64,000 bases of DNA from Penicillium oxalicum (lineage: Eukaryota; Ascomycota; Eurotiomycetes; Eurotiales; Aspergillaceae), in the NCBI RefSeq assembly GCF_001723175.1, contig NC_064656.1, positions 310,001 through 374,000 of the forward strand, written 5' to 3'. Every line of letters starts with the position of its first letter. Position 1 is the stretch's first letter. The notes below the pieces were generated by a model that ran no database searches, was not told the DNA's origin, and worked only from the letters and a program-made list of their open reading frames with translations. Made by a program: the position numbers and the translations under genes. Below, one piece after another: positions 35,964-48,079 of the stretch.

Positions 35964-37768
35964 ATGCTCTCCGAATCATTTATCGCGTCGACGCTGTCTT
36001 CTGCGAAAACCCCGACGGCCACGTTACGCGATGTGGGAATTTGTCTGCAAGAATTCCAGCCTTCCCCTCAGCTTCGGTCCACGTTCAAGAAAAGCTCCAC
36101 TTCAACCAATTGCCTGGCTGTGACTCCGTCACATATTTTCTCCGCCCAGGCGGACAAGGCTGTGGTCCATGTCTACAGTCGCGAAAAGGGCAACCAAGAA
36201 GCGCTGGTGCCATTCCCGGAGCGAATTCGCAGCATCGCGGTCGCCGATGCCAAGTATGGGGATGTGCTGATCCTGGGAACTGAGGGTGGTCGATTGATTC
36301 TGTGGGAGGTATGATCAAGCTCAATCGAGGATGGAGAGAAACCGGTTGGCAAGCAACTCACATGGCTTCGTTACTTTGATTCTAGACATGCACGGGACGT
36401 CAATTGGCAACGACTGCTTCCCATCTTCAGCCGGTCACTTCAATTGTGGTGGATCCCACCTCCAATTTTATTCTCTCCGGCTCCGACGATGCGAGCATCC
36501 ATGTGTGGTCTATCCCGAATATCTTGTCTTTCTCCAAGCCAGCCCACGGTGCCCGGGACCGCCAACCGCCAAATGCGCCCATTCGCACATTTTCCAACCA
36601 TCGTGCCGCCATCACCTCGCTGGCTGTGGGACACAGTGCAGGCCGACACAATATTGCCTTATCCACCGCCAAGGATAACACGGCCATCGCCTGGGACTAC
36701 CAAACAGGACAAGTCCTCCGCACATATCTTCTCCCTTTCTCTGCGACATGCGTGACTTTGGATCCCGTCGACCGGGCCTTCTACGTGGGATATGAAGACG
36801 GAAGCGCTCAGTCGGTAGATCTTTACCGGACCAACTCAATTCAACATCCTCTGCATGATCCCTCGCTTCAGGCAACGCCCGCTCAGGTTTCCGCTGAAGA
36901 CCGATGGCTTCCTCCCACTGCGGATTCTGGCGCTGTCAAGGCCGTTGCTCTTTCTTACGACGGCACGGTCTTACTATCTGCCCATGAGAGCGGCAAAGTC
37001 CTATCATGGAACATCGCGCGTCGGAAATTCACAGCCAGCGTCGCCGACTATACTCATCCTGTCACCAATCTGGTCATGTTGCCCCCCAGTGGCTTATCCT
37101 CCCCATCACAAAACCTCAATCGGGTCACACATACCATCGTCAAGCCACGCATTGACAATTCTTTCGCCGGTCCAGCACATGCGCCTGGGGCAGTCCCTGC
37201 CGAATACAAGTTCCACACACACATTCTCGCATCTTCTACTTCCTCCAAATCACCTAAGTCTTTTTTTTCTTTCTCTCAGGCTCTTACCCATGCCTACTTC
37301 CCCGATTCGATGATCGAGGAAGGTCTAGCCGAGCTTGCTGCGTTGCGCCAACCCGATGCCTCAAACGTAATTCGAGTCACATCTGCCACTGCTTCTGCGA
37401 GCAATTCGGCACCCATTCCCATGGAAGAGGACAGCCGAGTTGCAGATCTTGAGGAACAGGTAGCCATGCTCCAGAAAAAGCTTGCGCTCAACGACACCGC
37501 GCGCCACACAAACGCAAGCGAGGTTGTCCAGCTGCGCTCCAACGTGGCCCAATTACAGGATTATATCAGTGAGCTTCATGAGAAGCAGGAGGCGGCCCAT
37601 GCGGACAAAGTGAAGCGGCAAGTGAGGAAAGAGGAGCGCGAGACCAAGCGCCGAGAGGCTTGGCTTGCTGCGGAGAAAAAAGGCCGCAACGGTGACGCAG
37701 TGATGAAGAAGATGGAAATTGATGAGGGCTCGCTGACCAGTGATTCTGACGAGCAAAGTGATGAGTGA
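35964..37768 (+). CDS. ipi3: WD40 pre-rRNA processing protein Ipi3
   Basis: Two exons, 35964-36308 and 36386-37768, with a 77-nt phase-0 intron (GTATGA...TCTAG); 575 aa. The start MLSESFIAS is followed by WD40 repeats: VHVYSREKGNQ, GGRLILWEVCTGRQL, SDDASIHVWSIPNIL, DNTAIAWDYQTGQVLRTYLL and SGKVLSWNIARRKF. The C-terminus (from about residue 480) is a Glu/Lys-rich coiled coil (VADLEEQVAMLQKKLALND, EERETKRREAW) ending in an acidic tail. Ipi3 forms the Rix1 complex (Rix1-Ipi1-Ipi3) with AAA-ATPase Rea1 in late 60S ribosome maturation and also has a reported DNA-replication licensing role in yeast. In exon 2 a T-rich tract ending in CAG (37260-37279) looks like a 3' splice site, but the frame reads through it and no matching donor is needed. 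Confidence 0.9.
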
Positions 37769-39300
37769 GCATGGCACTCCCGTAGCGTCCTAGTTGTTCA
37801 TGTTACTTTTCGAGACTTCCGGCATATGAGTCACGGCTCGGGAAGCAAATCAGTGCAGCAGTATAGCACTTACACTACGCATTCAATAAAATCGTTTTCA
37901 GAGAGACGAGGGCTCAAGCTCATCAGTCCACAACCAAGTCGTGAAAAGTCATTCCTTGCACATTTCCCTCGAGTAAAAAGTGTCTCCACATGCTTGCTAG
38001 ATATTTGATGATAGTCGTCTGGCTATTTCTCCCCCTCTTCGAAACCGACTAGGTCTACTGCTCCATCTGTCTTTTAGCGTAATCAACGAAGGTACTTTTA
38101 CTGTTCCACGTGGATCCTAGACGTCCCGCTATTTGTGATCTATCACCTCAGAATGTACCAGACTCCTGTAAATAATAAGGTTTTCAGCTGCACAGCCCTA
38201 CGACTCGTTTCACAAGGCGATCGAGATTCCAGGCTTTAGGTAGCTAGCGCGAAACAAATAATAAGACTAAAATGTCCGAGGCTCCAAACGCAACCCACAT
38301 CTTGGCACCACGCACGACTAGGTTTTGAAGGCTGTCGGCTGTGCTGCCCCAGTCCATTCTCATTTTTATTCTTATTTTAAGCCCCGAGGGGTCTTTTGTC
38401 TCTAAGATCTATCTGATTTCTGAGATCTATCCGACTACCAATGAACTGTATGAAAATCATGCCTGTTATACCCACACCGCGACTAGTACTCTCCACTAGT
38501 ACTCTCCTACTACCTGATTCCCACCTTATTGCTTGGTAGTTAAATGAGGTACAACTTGGCCCTAGGAAAATTGGACATCCTCTCAACTGGATGGATATGT
38601 TTTCGGCGAGCCTGTGCAGGTATGGGCTGCAGCGCCTATCTCTCGAAAATTTTGTTTCGATTTGATTGGTTTTAGCACAAGGTTCTTGCCATACGCAAGG
38701 TCAGAATCGATCTAGTCTCACTGTGTCCATGGGCGTGCAGCAATCAGTGTGTGAATTGGTTGAGTTGCTTTTTCATCTGCCCATATTCGGGCATTCCTAG
38801 GCACCGTTCGTTTCCCCAGGCAAACCTCCAGCTCAACAGGGAGTAGTACCTACCTACTAGGCGAGGAAGTCCTATCTACGGTATTTTGCCTCCGCATTTC
38901 CAGTAGGTCGCCCGCTCGCGCCTCATCCATGATGTCAAACTTGCCTCAGATTAACGGAGATCCATATATCTGTGAATGGCCGTCATGCTGACCTCCTGAC
39001 ACGGTCATAAGCAGAATATACGGGCCGACCTACCTAGTCGCAAGTGTGAGCCCGCCCACTCTACAAATAAGCCATTTTCAATTACCAGATAAGGTGCGTG
39101 CTGTATTCCAGAAAATGCCTTTTCCCAAATCAACTCGTTGAATTTGGCTCTAAGCTCATTGCACTCGATCCGGACTAATACAATATCCTACTTCAGTACC
39201 TGATCTCCTCGTACACCCACCTGACAAACCTTTGATCCGTCCCGTGCTGAAGTTCCCGATCCGATACATCTGCCAACATAAAAACCTCCTTAACTGAAAC
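37769..39300. other. Intergenic, nothing recognised
   Basis: 1.5 kb with no ORF above 70 codons worth reporting. A 13-bp tandem duplication occurs at 38482-38507. The C-rich stretch just before 39301 is the leader of the next gene. Confidence 0.5.
38482..38507. repeat. Tandem 13-bp direct repeat
   Basis: ACTAGTACTCTCC occurs twice head to tail. No gene association is evident. Confidence 0.9.
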
Positions 39301-39894
39301 ATGTCCGACTCATACACAAATTCCTCCTTCTACTTCACATCCACCCACAACAACACCGACGGAACCACCTCCTCAACCGGACACCGCTACAAGACCAGCT
39401 CTCTCACCGAACCCGACGGTACAACCATCATCCGAACCTCGCGCCAAGACCTAGGTCAATCCCCCATCATCGAAGAACACCACTACAACAGTAGCAGCCA
39501 GGAACAATTCGCTCTACCTGGTCCAAGCCGCACTGTAGCCGGTGGTGTGCGCCGAATAGCCGAGATGGACGACGAAGAAGAAGGCACGTCTGAACTGTCC
39601 GCCTTTGGACCGGAGACACCGCGGCTGGACGACGGGGCGGCGGTACCGTTCGGGACCAAGGTGATCGATGTGGATACGGGGGCGTATGATGAACATACGC
39701 ATTTTTACGGGGACAAGACGATGAGACATCATCGGGAGTTGAAAGATGTGGCTGGGCGGAAGTTTACGCGAGATGTGGATTTCGATCCGTCGGGGAGGGC
39801 GACGAGGGCGCATGAGCGGAGACGGTTTGAGAATCCGGAGACGGGGACCGAGGTCGAGCGAGAGAGTGAGGTGGATGTTTCGGAGGTGTTGTAG
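39301..39894 (+). CDS. Small hydrophilic hypothetical protein (197 aa)
   Basis: Intronless ORF with an ATG in good context (GAAACATGTCC). The protein is hydrophilic. Residues 1-70 are Ser/Thr/Asn-rich (TSTHNNTDGTTSSTGHRYKT); the middle is acidic (IAEMDDEEEGTSELSAFGPE); the C-terminal half contains IDVDTGAYDEHTHFYGDKTM and a charged Arg/Glu stretch ending in EVDVSEVL. There is no signal peptide or membrane segment. The EHTHFYGDKTM region looks conserved-like, but I do not recognise a family. Base usage changes along the gene: codons in the first half end mostly in C, while those in the second half end mostly in G. The clean ORF, start context and leader support a real gene. Confidence 0.65.
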   Translation: MSDSYTNSSFYFTSTHNNTDGTTSSTGHRYKTSSLTEPDGTTIIRTSRQDLGQSPIIEEHHYNSSSQEQFALPGPSRTVAGGVRRIAEMDDEEEGTSELSAFGPETPRLDDGAAVPFGTKVIDVDTGAYDEHTHFYGDKTMRHHRELKDVAGRKFTRDVDFDPSGRATRAHERRRFENPETGTEVERESEVDVSEVL

Positions 39895-40474
39895 ATATGA
39901 GGTAAAATCTCTTTTCGCCTGGGTTCTAGATGTGGAAGGTTAAATGGGTGGATGGATGGATGGGTATTGGGTGCTTTCGCTTTAATCTTAGGTGGAGATG
40001 GAGAGTGCTCCTCCCAGGTGTGCAGATCTTCAAAAATTTAGGTACAAGGCTTCCAACAAGCCAGTTGATTTACCTACGCGATGATTGCATACAGAGGGTT
40101 TTCCCATTCGAGCATCACGCTCAGTGGATGATGGGAAACCAAGTCTCAAGTTTCCATCGCATGTTTACAGCACCAGGTGCTCATATAAGCCGGATTTCTC
40201 AAGTTGCAACGCAACACCCCTCGGTAAAAACCGATTTCAGGATTTTGAGAAGGCAATCGTAAAGAAGATTAGGGATAGCTCGTGAAGAGGCAAGCCGCTT
40301 CTTGGGTCTAATTGCACATATTTATATTTCCAAGGCCCAGAGGTTGTCCGAGCATGGCATCAACAATAGGGGCAAAAAAAAGGTCTCGTGGTCTCGTTGT
40401 CATGATGGTGCGCTGTGCATGCTCAATATGCTCTATTGGAGAAAAAAACCCCTGAAAGCCAGGGGAAACACCAT
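39895..40474. other. Intergenic between convergent genes
   Basis: Short 3' flanks of the 197-aa ORF and the molybdate transporter gene. Nothing recognised. Confidence 0.5.
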
Positions 40475-41755
40475 TCAGGGGAGACGAAGGCGCCCTTGAG
40501 ACAAGCGACTGCGTCCTTGTTCCCACCAGCTGGGGATTTGGTACGCCCAATGACAAAACATCCCGGCCAGAAATCCCATCGCATCGTTCTTGAACCCGAC
40601 CAAAACGCCGACGGTGACCATCATCACGGTCCACCGACGCTTTCGTTCCTCCTCGCTGCAAGAACCTTCAGTCCCACTGAGATCCCTAGCCCCCCGTGTG
40701 TTGAGACTCTCTCCCACACTTAAGAGCTCCAGTCCCGCAGCAATGACCATGACCCCCAAGAAGGCATGAGGGAAGCGCCTGAGTAGATCAATCAAGGATT
40801 TTCCAAAGAATACGCCGATGACCAGCTTGAGACTTCCCAGGAAGATGACACTGGCGCCGGAACGAGCACCAAAGCGGTGCTGTGCGGCCAATCCGCCGGA
40901 TCCATGGCAGACCGGCATGGCTCCGAACCAACAGCCCAAGAGATTCATTCCAGCCACACTCAACCCGACATGGGAGATGGATGGAGTCTGTACATTGGGT
41001 AGCAGATCGCCTGCCAAGTACACAACCGCAACAACCGAGTTGAGCGTCGTCAAGGGAATCTGTCCGATACCCGCATCTACCGCACCCATCCACCACTGAT
41101 GAGATGTGGGAACGACCAACCATGGATGCCAAATACCCAACGCAGGGAGGTGCTCCGCCACCGCGGTGCGGATGATTGCAAATACCAACCCGATGGCAGA
41201 TAGCACCAGTGCATATGGGACCCGCCCACAGACACTGGTGATCATCAATGCGAGGAATGCCACAATCGCCCAAATTCGATTGTCCGCCCAGGATGGTTCC
41301 ACCCACCCCAGTGGATGCAGCATGCCACCACATGCCGAGAGGATCAATGACAGGCCCGCACCGGTCTGGATGCCCTTGATAACGGGGACAGGAATGACAT
41401 TGGCGAACCAGCGAAGCAGACCGGTCAGACTGAAGACCAGCAGACAACCTCCGACAAAAATCCCCGCAGCCGCAATTGCGCCGCTGGAAAAATTGCGGGC
41501 AATGGCCACCGCGGCGATGGCTTTCATGGGTTGCACCGGCAGTGGAATGCCAAAGAAGAGACCCGTCAGGATGTTGTACACTCCGGAGAAAATCAACGTG
41601 CTGGCCAGTGACACGCTGCCATTGACAGCCAGCGCAATCGCGATGGGTAGAAAAGTGCCCAAGTCGCCGAGTGATCCTGAGATTTCGGCAACATAGTTGC
41701 GTTTGAAGGTGCGCAGATTATACGCAGAGATCTCGCGGAGCGTTTGGATGGTCAT
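40475..41755 (-). CDS. MOT1-family molybdate transporter
   Basis: Single exon, 426 aa, ATG at 41755. About ten to eleven hydrophobic segments span the protein. The N-terminal motif AEISGSLGDLGTFLPIAIAL and the nearby GIPLPVQPMKAIAAVAIAR are hallmarks of the MOT1 group within the sulfate-transporter superfamily. A second similar block lies in the C-terminal half (LPNVQTPSISHVGLSVAGMN, GAMPVCHGSGGLAAQHRFGA). The STAS domain of true sulfate permeases is absent, as expected for MOT1. The protein imports molybdate at high affinity for the molybdenum cofactor of nitrate reductase and other enzymes; whether it acts at the plasma or an organelle membrane cannot be read from sequence. The C-terminal tail is short and basic. 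Confidence 0.9.
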   Translation of the reverse strand: MTIQTLREISAYNLRTFKRNYVAEISGSLGDLGTFLPIAIALAVNGSVSLASTLIFSGVYNILTGLFFGIPLPVQPMKAIAAVAIARNFSSGAIAAAGIFVGGCLLVFSLTGLLRWFANVIPVPVIKGIQTGAGLSLILSACGGMLHPLGWVEPSWADNRIWAIVAFLALMITSVCGRVPYALVLSAIGLVFAIIRTAVAEHLPALGIWHPWLVVPTSHQWWMGAVDAGIGQIPLTTLNSVVAVVYLAGDLLPNVQTPSISHVGLSVAGMNLLGCWFGAMPVCHGSGGLAAQHRFGARSGASVIFLGSLKLVIGVFFGKSLIDLLRRFPHAFLGVMVIAAGLELLSVGESLNTRGARDLSGTEGSCSEEERKRRWTVMMVTVGVLVGFKNDAMGFLAGMFCHWAYQIPSWWEQGRSRLSQGRLRLP

Positions 41756-43282
41756 ATCTCCAAGATGAGGGGGGGGCTCCTATTCTTGCAGTCCTGTGCT
41801 GTCTTTCGTACTGGGGACTTTGTTCTTTTTTTTTCAGTGTCCGCTCATCGAAGGCGAGTGCCTTCAGGGTATGCACTGATGTGAAAGAGGATGTTTCGAA
41901 TAGCCCTGGTCGGTAAGAGTAAATGAGTAAGGGACGCGCGTCGGTTGATAACAATCGCCCGCTTCCTCAACTGCGAAAGGCGGGGCTCGGCGAAGATAAT
42001 GCGATTGGCAGCCGAAGGGCGGGTGACGTGCGGGTGAGGCTGGAAGTGGACTAGGCGTGTTCGTGGTGATCTTCATTGTAGTCAGTCCTGTAGTCGACGA
42101 GATACATCCGGGCGCACATTACGCTGCTGACAGACTACAATTGATTTGCGCGGCTCGAATGATGAAGAAAATGTGCAATATTGGTAATGAACGTGTGATT
42201 CAACAATTTCAAGTTGAAGTCGGGGCTTGGAAGGTCTTGGGATAGTATGTCTTCATAACTGGTGGAAGGAAAACTGGTCCACACACACGGACTACTGAAA
42301 GGCTCGAATCCATCCATGTGAGGCTTTCTACGGCTGCCAAAGGATGAGCACCTAATCCGCCAATTGGAGCTGAAAACGCGCGGCAAGGAAAAACGGTGAC
42401 ATCTTGCGCAGGCCGATGCGTCGAACGCGATGCTTACACTGAAACCTGATCCATCCTGGGCAGGTCGTGCAACTAATCGATACCTTACCTGACATCCTAA
42501 CGTCGCGCCGTGAAGCGTCCCCGTCGGCAAGAGCTTTTAACGAATCAACCCCCAGAATCTACAATCCCCCAACCACCAAGCAGAGAGATACTTTTCAAGC
42601 AAGGAGTCCGACCTACACAGCTACAAGATTACGGCGGTTGGCTGCAAGCGCGGTCAAAGCCCACCCGTGATCCCGACCTCGACACAAGATCCTCCCCAGC
42701 CGCATCGAGGACTGAGCGTCACCTCTCGACGTAGCCCCAAAGGAAACGAGAGGTGTAACAACACCTTGATCGTCCAGTGCAGATCAAAACGCAACGGGTC
42801 AGTCAGTCGAGGCAGGCCCGGGTAGGGTTCGGCTGCGATGCAGACGCACGTCCAATGAATGCCTGCACATCCCAAAAAGGAAATCGCCACAGCAATACTG
42901 CTTGCCGGACTAGCAGCGAACCGCCAACCTACGAAAGAATAGAAAAGATAAAAGCTCCGTCAGTAGCATCTGCCCCAGGTCCATGACCTGGAGGACAGGA
43001 CACCATGGCAAGAACAAAGCAGAAGAGGAAGGGAAACGAGGCAGGCATGTCCTTTCGCTGGTATTGTCCAGATCAAGTTATAACGGTAATTTCTCAGAAC
43101 GAGGTCCACTTGACAGTGAAGCCTCGAACACCCGTCATGCGTGCTTCGTCAACTAATACTCACCTCAAACCACACTCCACAGGGCTGTGCGGCCGCAATC
43201 CCCTATCGATCCCTTTCCGGCTCACCTAATTTTCGAACCTACCTTCGTCTGAAGACCCGGCAGATCCAGACGATTCTACTGT
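41756..43282. other. Intergenic, no gene supported
   Basis: Contains the molybdate transporter promoter (first ~300 bases) and the permease 3' flank. Several ORFs of 60-130 codons lie on both strands. One at 43005 begins MARTKQ like histone H3, but the rest is unrelated. Confidence 0.5.
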
Positions 43283-45067
43283 TCAAACAACAGCCTCTTG
43301 CACTGGGAAGGGGGCAGCTGCATCTCGCTCCCTCACTGTATCAGTGTCGGATGGTGTGTCGGGCGTCTCAAGGTGCCGGAACCAGTCATTCTTGGACTTG
43401 CGCCACCATTCAAACACTGCGATGACGGTGACACCGCCCATGATGACAATAGCGTAATTGAACAGACCAGGATCTTGATCAATCGCATTATTGGGATACT
43501 GGGGGGCACAGAGCACTGCGAATGCAAACGTGTTCCAGACGAAAGTCACAAAGGCAGCAAACACCCCGAACCAACCCATGTCCCAAAAGCCGGGACGGAA
43601 GGAGCCCCGTGTGATAAAAGCCCGGCCAATCCCCACGAGGCCGTAGGCAGCGATCGAGCCCGCCGCGGAGGTCGACACCAAGCTGGAGAATGCCACTTGG
43701 GAAGGGAGCTGAGTGCAGAGCAAGAGTGCGGCGATGATCGCAATGAAAATCACGGCGTTTCGGGGTTGTTTTCTCTGGGAAACCCGAGAGAGCACGTCGC
43801 TGAATGGAAAGACACCATCACGGGCAACAGCAAAGACGAGGCGGGAGACGGCAACCAATGAAATCGAGGTATTGAGAATTGCGCCGATCATCGAGACGAT
43901 GGTCATGACCACATGGGCTCGAGGCCCCAGCGCGAGAGCGTACATATTGATAAACGGCTGAGGCGCGGTGGTATTGTAGAACGTCTCAATCGGTGGCATG
44001 CAAAACAGGAACAAGATGATGATGGGGAATCCGCAAAGCGCGGAAGCAACCGTTGACCAGAAGACGCCCTTGGCAGCCGCCTTCTTCGCGGAAATGGTTT
44101 CCTCGGCCACATGGCCCGAGGCGTCTTCGCCAACGAGACAGCTCGAGACGAGGAACCAAGAAAGTACCCAATTCAAACCGGGTGCAGTCCCTTCGCCATT
44201 GTATGTAGTTGTGAAAACGTACTCGGCGGACTGAAACCCATATGTTTTGGACACTCCAATAGGCAACCAGATGAAATTGAGCAACATGTCAATGACAATG
44301 ACTGCAAACCCCGTCCGGAAAACCCATGCGTACATTCGAGGGGGCAGGAAATTCAGAGCCGTCGCCAGCGCCAAGAATGCGAGGGAAAAGGCCCATGCAA
44401 TCGCACGGGCTTTCACGTCGGAGGTGCTAATGGGGAAGGTCGTTTCTGGACTGAAGACCACAATCTCCGACAGGAGATAGTTGGCCACGCCGAAGGAATC
44501 ACTCGCCAGAAAGGCCGTCCACGCCACAAGTGTCCAGGCAGCGATCAGATAAGAGATGAAACGGCCCAGGCGACCGCCACCCCAGGACCTAAAGGCCCAG
44601 TAGTAGATCGATCCTGCGGCAGGATAGGCAGAACAGGCTTCCGCAAGACATGCCGCGGTTATCACGCTGAGGATGCTGCCGGAAATCCAAGAGCTCCAAC
44701 TAAAATGATATGGTTAGGAGGTGTGAACGATACACTTGAAACCCCACGAAGAGCATCAAATACAAGATATAGGGAACTCTTACAGAGCAGCGGGACCTCC
44801 ATTGCTGAGGGCAATATAGAAGAGGACTCGAATCCCTCCAATGCAGTACAAGGCCGAGAACGAACAGGCAAAATTGTCAAAGGTGCCCCAGCCACGAGCC
44901 AAGACTGCACGGTAGCCAAGCTTCAGCAATTCCCGATCATCCTCACTCGTCTCCGCGACGCGATTCTCCGTTTTGGAGGTGACCAAGTCTCGCTCGGTCT
45001 TGGCGCCGTCTGACACGGGGAGAGCAGCGGGAGCGACCATCTTGGCAGAGTCAAATCGGGTTGGCAT
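43283..45067 (-). CDS. APC-family amino acid / choline-type permease
   Basis: Two exons, 44784-45067 and 43283-44699, with an 84-nt intron (GTAAGA...TTTTAG) inside the Leu codon before WSSWISGS; 566 aa. About 12 membrane segments follow a soluble N-terminus of ~55 residues. Family signatures: LGYRAVLARGWGTFDNFACS, SNGGPAAL, ITAACLAEACSAYPAAGSIY, and in the middle GEDASGHVAEETISAKKAA. These are typical of the fungal GABA/choline-permease branch of the amino acid-polyamine-organocation superfamily (relatives of yeast Hnm1 and Uga4). Substrate cannot be decided from sequence. The start was placed at MPTRFDSAK, the first ATG in the open frame; a second Met lies nine codons on. The C-terminus (DTPSDTDTVRERD) is acidic. 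Confidence 0.88.
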
Positions 45068-47073
45068 GGGACTGAAACAATTGCACTCGGCCGTCAAACA
45101 CCCCGAAAAGCTTTCCAGTGATATTCAATCTCGAACAATTGATGAAACGGATAAAATGGAAGATGAATGACTTCTGCAGAGATTTTTTGAAGCCCTCTTT
45201 CTGACGCGGGCACGCCATCATTCATGGCTGGGTTGATTGGTTGATCAGCACGTTTGGTGCTCCGAGGTGGGGATGAAGCAAAGTTTACTTTTACTAGTCT
45301 CTTCGAGGTCCACGCGCAAGTCACCGCGTCCGTCGGCACGGCACGCGATGACTGTGGGATTTTCTTTTTCTTGGAAAAATCAATGACTGACAATTCGGGT
45401 GAGACTCGGTGACAGAAAGACAAGTTTCAAATCTGAGAGCATTGACAAAATAGGGCCTTGACATTGAGGTGGGTTCCATTCCATGTTCTTGCTACCCATA
45501 ATTTTGTCGGGTCCGTTTCGAAAGATACATAAACCGGCGCGCTCAACCATGCGTGAGGCGGGCTCAAGTGTCGCGACTCAATGAGTAAGGCGCAATGCAT
45601 CTTAGGTTCTTCTAATGAATCAACATCAGATGACGTCCAAGTCGTAGTCCAGGGGTACTGAGGCATATATAAATGTGTCGCTCATGTATCTTAGGTCCCG
45701 TCTGAATTTAAACAAAACTCTGGGCCACACTAATTCAAGGTTCAAACATACCATAAACTTCGAATCAACAGTCTAGGTGGCCATGTCGGACATGACATAT
45801 TGATTAGAATAGAAAAAGAATAGTACTGCTCTCACCTCCAAGATTTCAATAAGCCATGAAAGCCGGGCTTATTCAGACTCAATCAGCTGGAAGAAGTCTC
45901 CCATACTCAGGATTTGGCTCTGCTTGAATGTGCAGTATTCAGTCTTCACGTTGAAGAAGTATGACGAGGTGTGAAACCTTTCGGCTGGATGAAATGCACA
46001 CAACTCCGACGGGCATCTTTGCAATGGTGTTTCGAAGAGATTACCTAGACACTGAATCATGATACGTACTGTATGTTAATTCGACAAAACTTTCTTTCTT
46101 AGGGGTATCTTGGTCATGCGTGCATACGCCTGTCGCACTCATGTCAGAACAATTTTTGCTATTCGCCCCATGGCGTGAGCGGGTGAGATACGCCACTCCG
46201 AGTCACGATCGACATCAATCTACAACCCTGTTCCAGATAAGGTGATATGAAGCGCCTCGACATAGTTATAGCATTTTGAATATTCTTGATATGATCGCTG
46301 ACGAATGGTGTTGCATAGAGCCTCTTTGAGCGAGCCACAATCTGTATTGCATGCTTGCACTTCTAGAGATTAACAGCTTCGGGCAATACAGGCCGTATAT
46401 GCTCATCCAAGTCGTAAATATGCCCGAAAAATTAGGGGAATGGCCTCAAATCACATCATGCAAGTTGTGCCGAGACCATAGCTGAGGCTGAGGATGAGGC
46501 TCATGCCTACAGCTACAGCTTGAGGCGCGCTTCGCAGTGTGGTACTAAAGCAGATCGTTTCCCCTTTCACGGAATGCTATTCGCGGAGGACAACATGGTG
46601 AGCTGATACTATGACCATGGGACCCCTACCAAATGAACCGATTTCTAGTTCAGCTTGAGTTTTCTTTGGCCCCTTAGGTTCTACCCTTGTCTCTTTTCCA
46701 CTTGCTGAATTCCAGTGCGAACTGGTGCGCAGAGCCCAGTGCAGTCCTCACTAGGATGGAAAATGTGCGCTTCTCCCATTGAGACCAGAAATTAGTTCGT
46801 TGTGCCTTTCGCCATTACACGATGGCCATTTCTTGGCGAAGGTATTGCTTGATCACCTTGCATATTTGGCATAAATATCGAACGGGTTCGAGTGCCTAGG
46901 CGTTGAATTTCTGGCAAGGGGTACTCTCGGAGGGGGGTTACGTGCCAGGCCTGCGTATCAGGCATGACCAAAGTCGGGAAGGGAGGGGGGTAGTCAGATC
47001 GACATATAAAGGGGTGCAAGACGTGGTCATGTAAAGACCCAAAGATCCGGGTATTCCGTTGGGTCTTACGTGC
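45068..47073. other. Intergenic, divergent promoters
   Basis: 2 kb between the permease and the secreted-protein gene. A 63-codon minus-strand ORF (45869-46060, ATG start) has ordinary composition but no motif or clear splice partners. A TATA box for the next gene is listed separately. Confidence 0.5.
47005..47010 (+). promoter_or_regulatory. TATA box of the secreted-protein gene
   Basis: TATAAA 64 nt before the start codon at 47074, a normal distance for a fungal core promoter. Confidence 0.5.
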
Positions 47074-48079
47074 ATGATGCATCTGTCAACCCTTCTCATC
47101 GCTGCATCAAGCATCTACAATGCCGTTCCCTGCTTGGCAACCTCCCAGGACACACTGGCTCCCCCTCCACCCACGAAGCCTCGCTACACGTTCGATGACT
47201 TGTGGAAACTGGAAAAAAAATTCTGGGATAATTTCCTCTACCCAGCAAATTTGAAGCAGACGCAGGGGAACGAATCAACTGTGTTTACAAAAGATGTGAG
47301 TGATGCCTGCATTACGCTCCCCGAAGGCGGTACCCACCAAGTGAACGCCAACCCATGCCCTTTTGCAATTCTAGGTGCAAGGTCGAGTAGATATTACTCG
47401 CACATTCGACGGGGATGAACTCAACCGAGAATACATTTTCGGTCTCTTTTCCGACCCGAATCATGTCAGTCTTGTGGGAGTCCCCATCGACTATAGCATC
47501 ACCCAGTTCGCTGCCAACGACAACATCGCCAGCGCCACGACGGTGGTTACTTTCAATGCGACGACGTTTGGAATTCTCCTGCCCGTGACGATCGATACCT
47601 GGATCGCATTCAACGAGGACGGGAAAATTGAGCAATATGACGCGACTTTCCGATGGTTCGAGTATCTGCTGGATTTGATCCTGGATAGTGTTGGCAAGAA
47701 GATCAACGCGACTTCCCCTACTCAGACTGTGGCCTACATGTCTGACCTTTTGGCCAAGACGATCTGTGCCACTCATGAAGCATCCTGTACGGGTGCGAAC
47801 CAGCAATACAACAGCACCGAAGCCTGTTATAAATATCTGACTGAGTCTGTGCGCTTCGGCAAGAGCTACGAGCTCGGTCGGAACACCCTTTTATGTCGCG
47901 AGGTCCACGAGCACATGGTCCCCTACCGACCGGACGTCCACTGTTCCCATATTGGACCGTCGGGGGGTAGCTACTGCGTCGACGATACCAGCTACAGTCA
48001 GACTGTGCTGGCGAAATACTTTAATGAATCGTGGATTCCATTTGGCTATGGGAAGGACCAAAACGTGTGGTTAGCTTGA
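47074..48079 (+). CDS. Secreted protein of unknown function (308 aa)
   Basis: Two exons, 47074-47295 and 47375-48079, with a 79-nt phase-0 intron (GTGAGT...TCTAG) between the Asp and Val of KDVQGRVD. A signal peptide is clear ([22 protein letters not shown]). A Pro-rich linker follows. Exon 2 begins [21 protein letters not shown] and contains [20 protein letters not shown]; the [16 protein letters not shown] phrase is reminiscent of NTF2/SnoaL-like folds, but that is a guess from pattern. The C-terminal third has several Cys ([36 protein letters not shown]) and sequons NATT, NATS, NSTE and NESW, consistent with an extracellular glycoprotein. I know no assigned function. The gene stands alone between transporters. 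Confidence 0.75.

Noticed and set aside
43005..43229. ORF starting MARTKQ, like the first residues of histone H3
   Set aside because: Only six residues match; the following KRKGNEAG and all the rest are unlike a histone, and no splice to a histone fold is seen.
44111..45013. 300-codon plus-strand ORF antisense to the permease
   Set aside because: It spans the permease intron and both exons on the wrong strand and lacks any domain.
45869..46060. 63-codon minus-strand ORF with ATG
   Set aside because: Plausible composition but too short, with no flanking exons or family signal.
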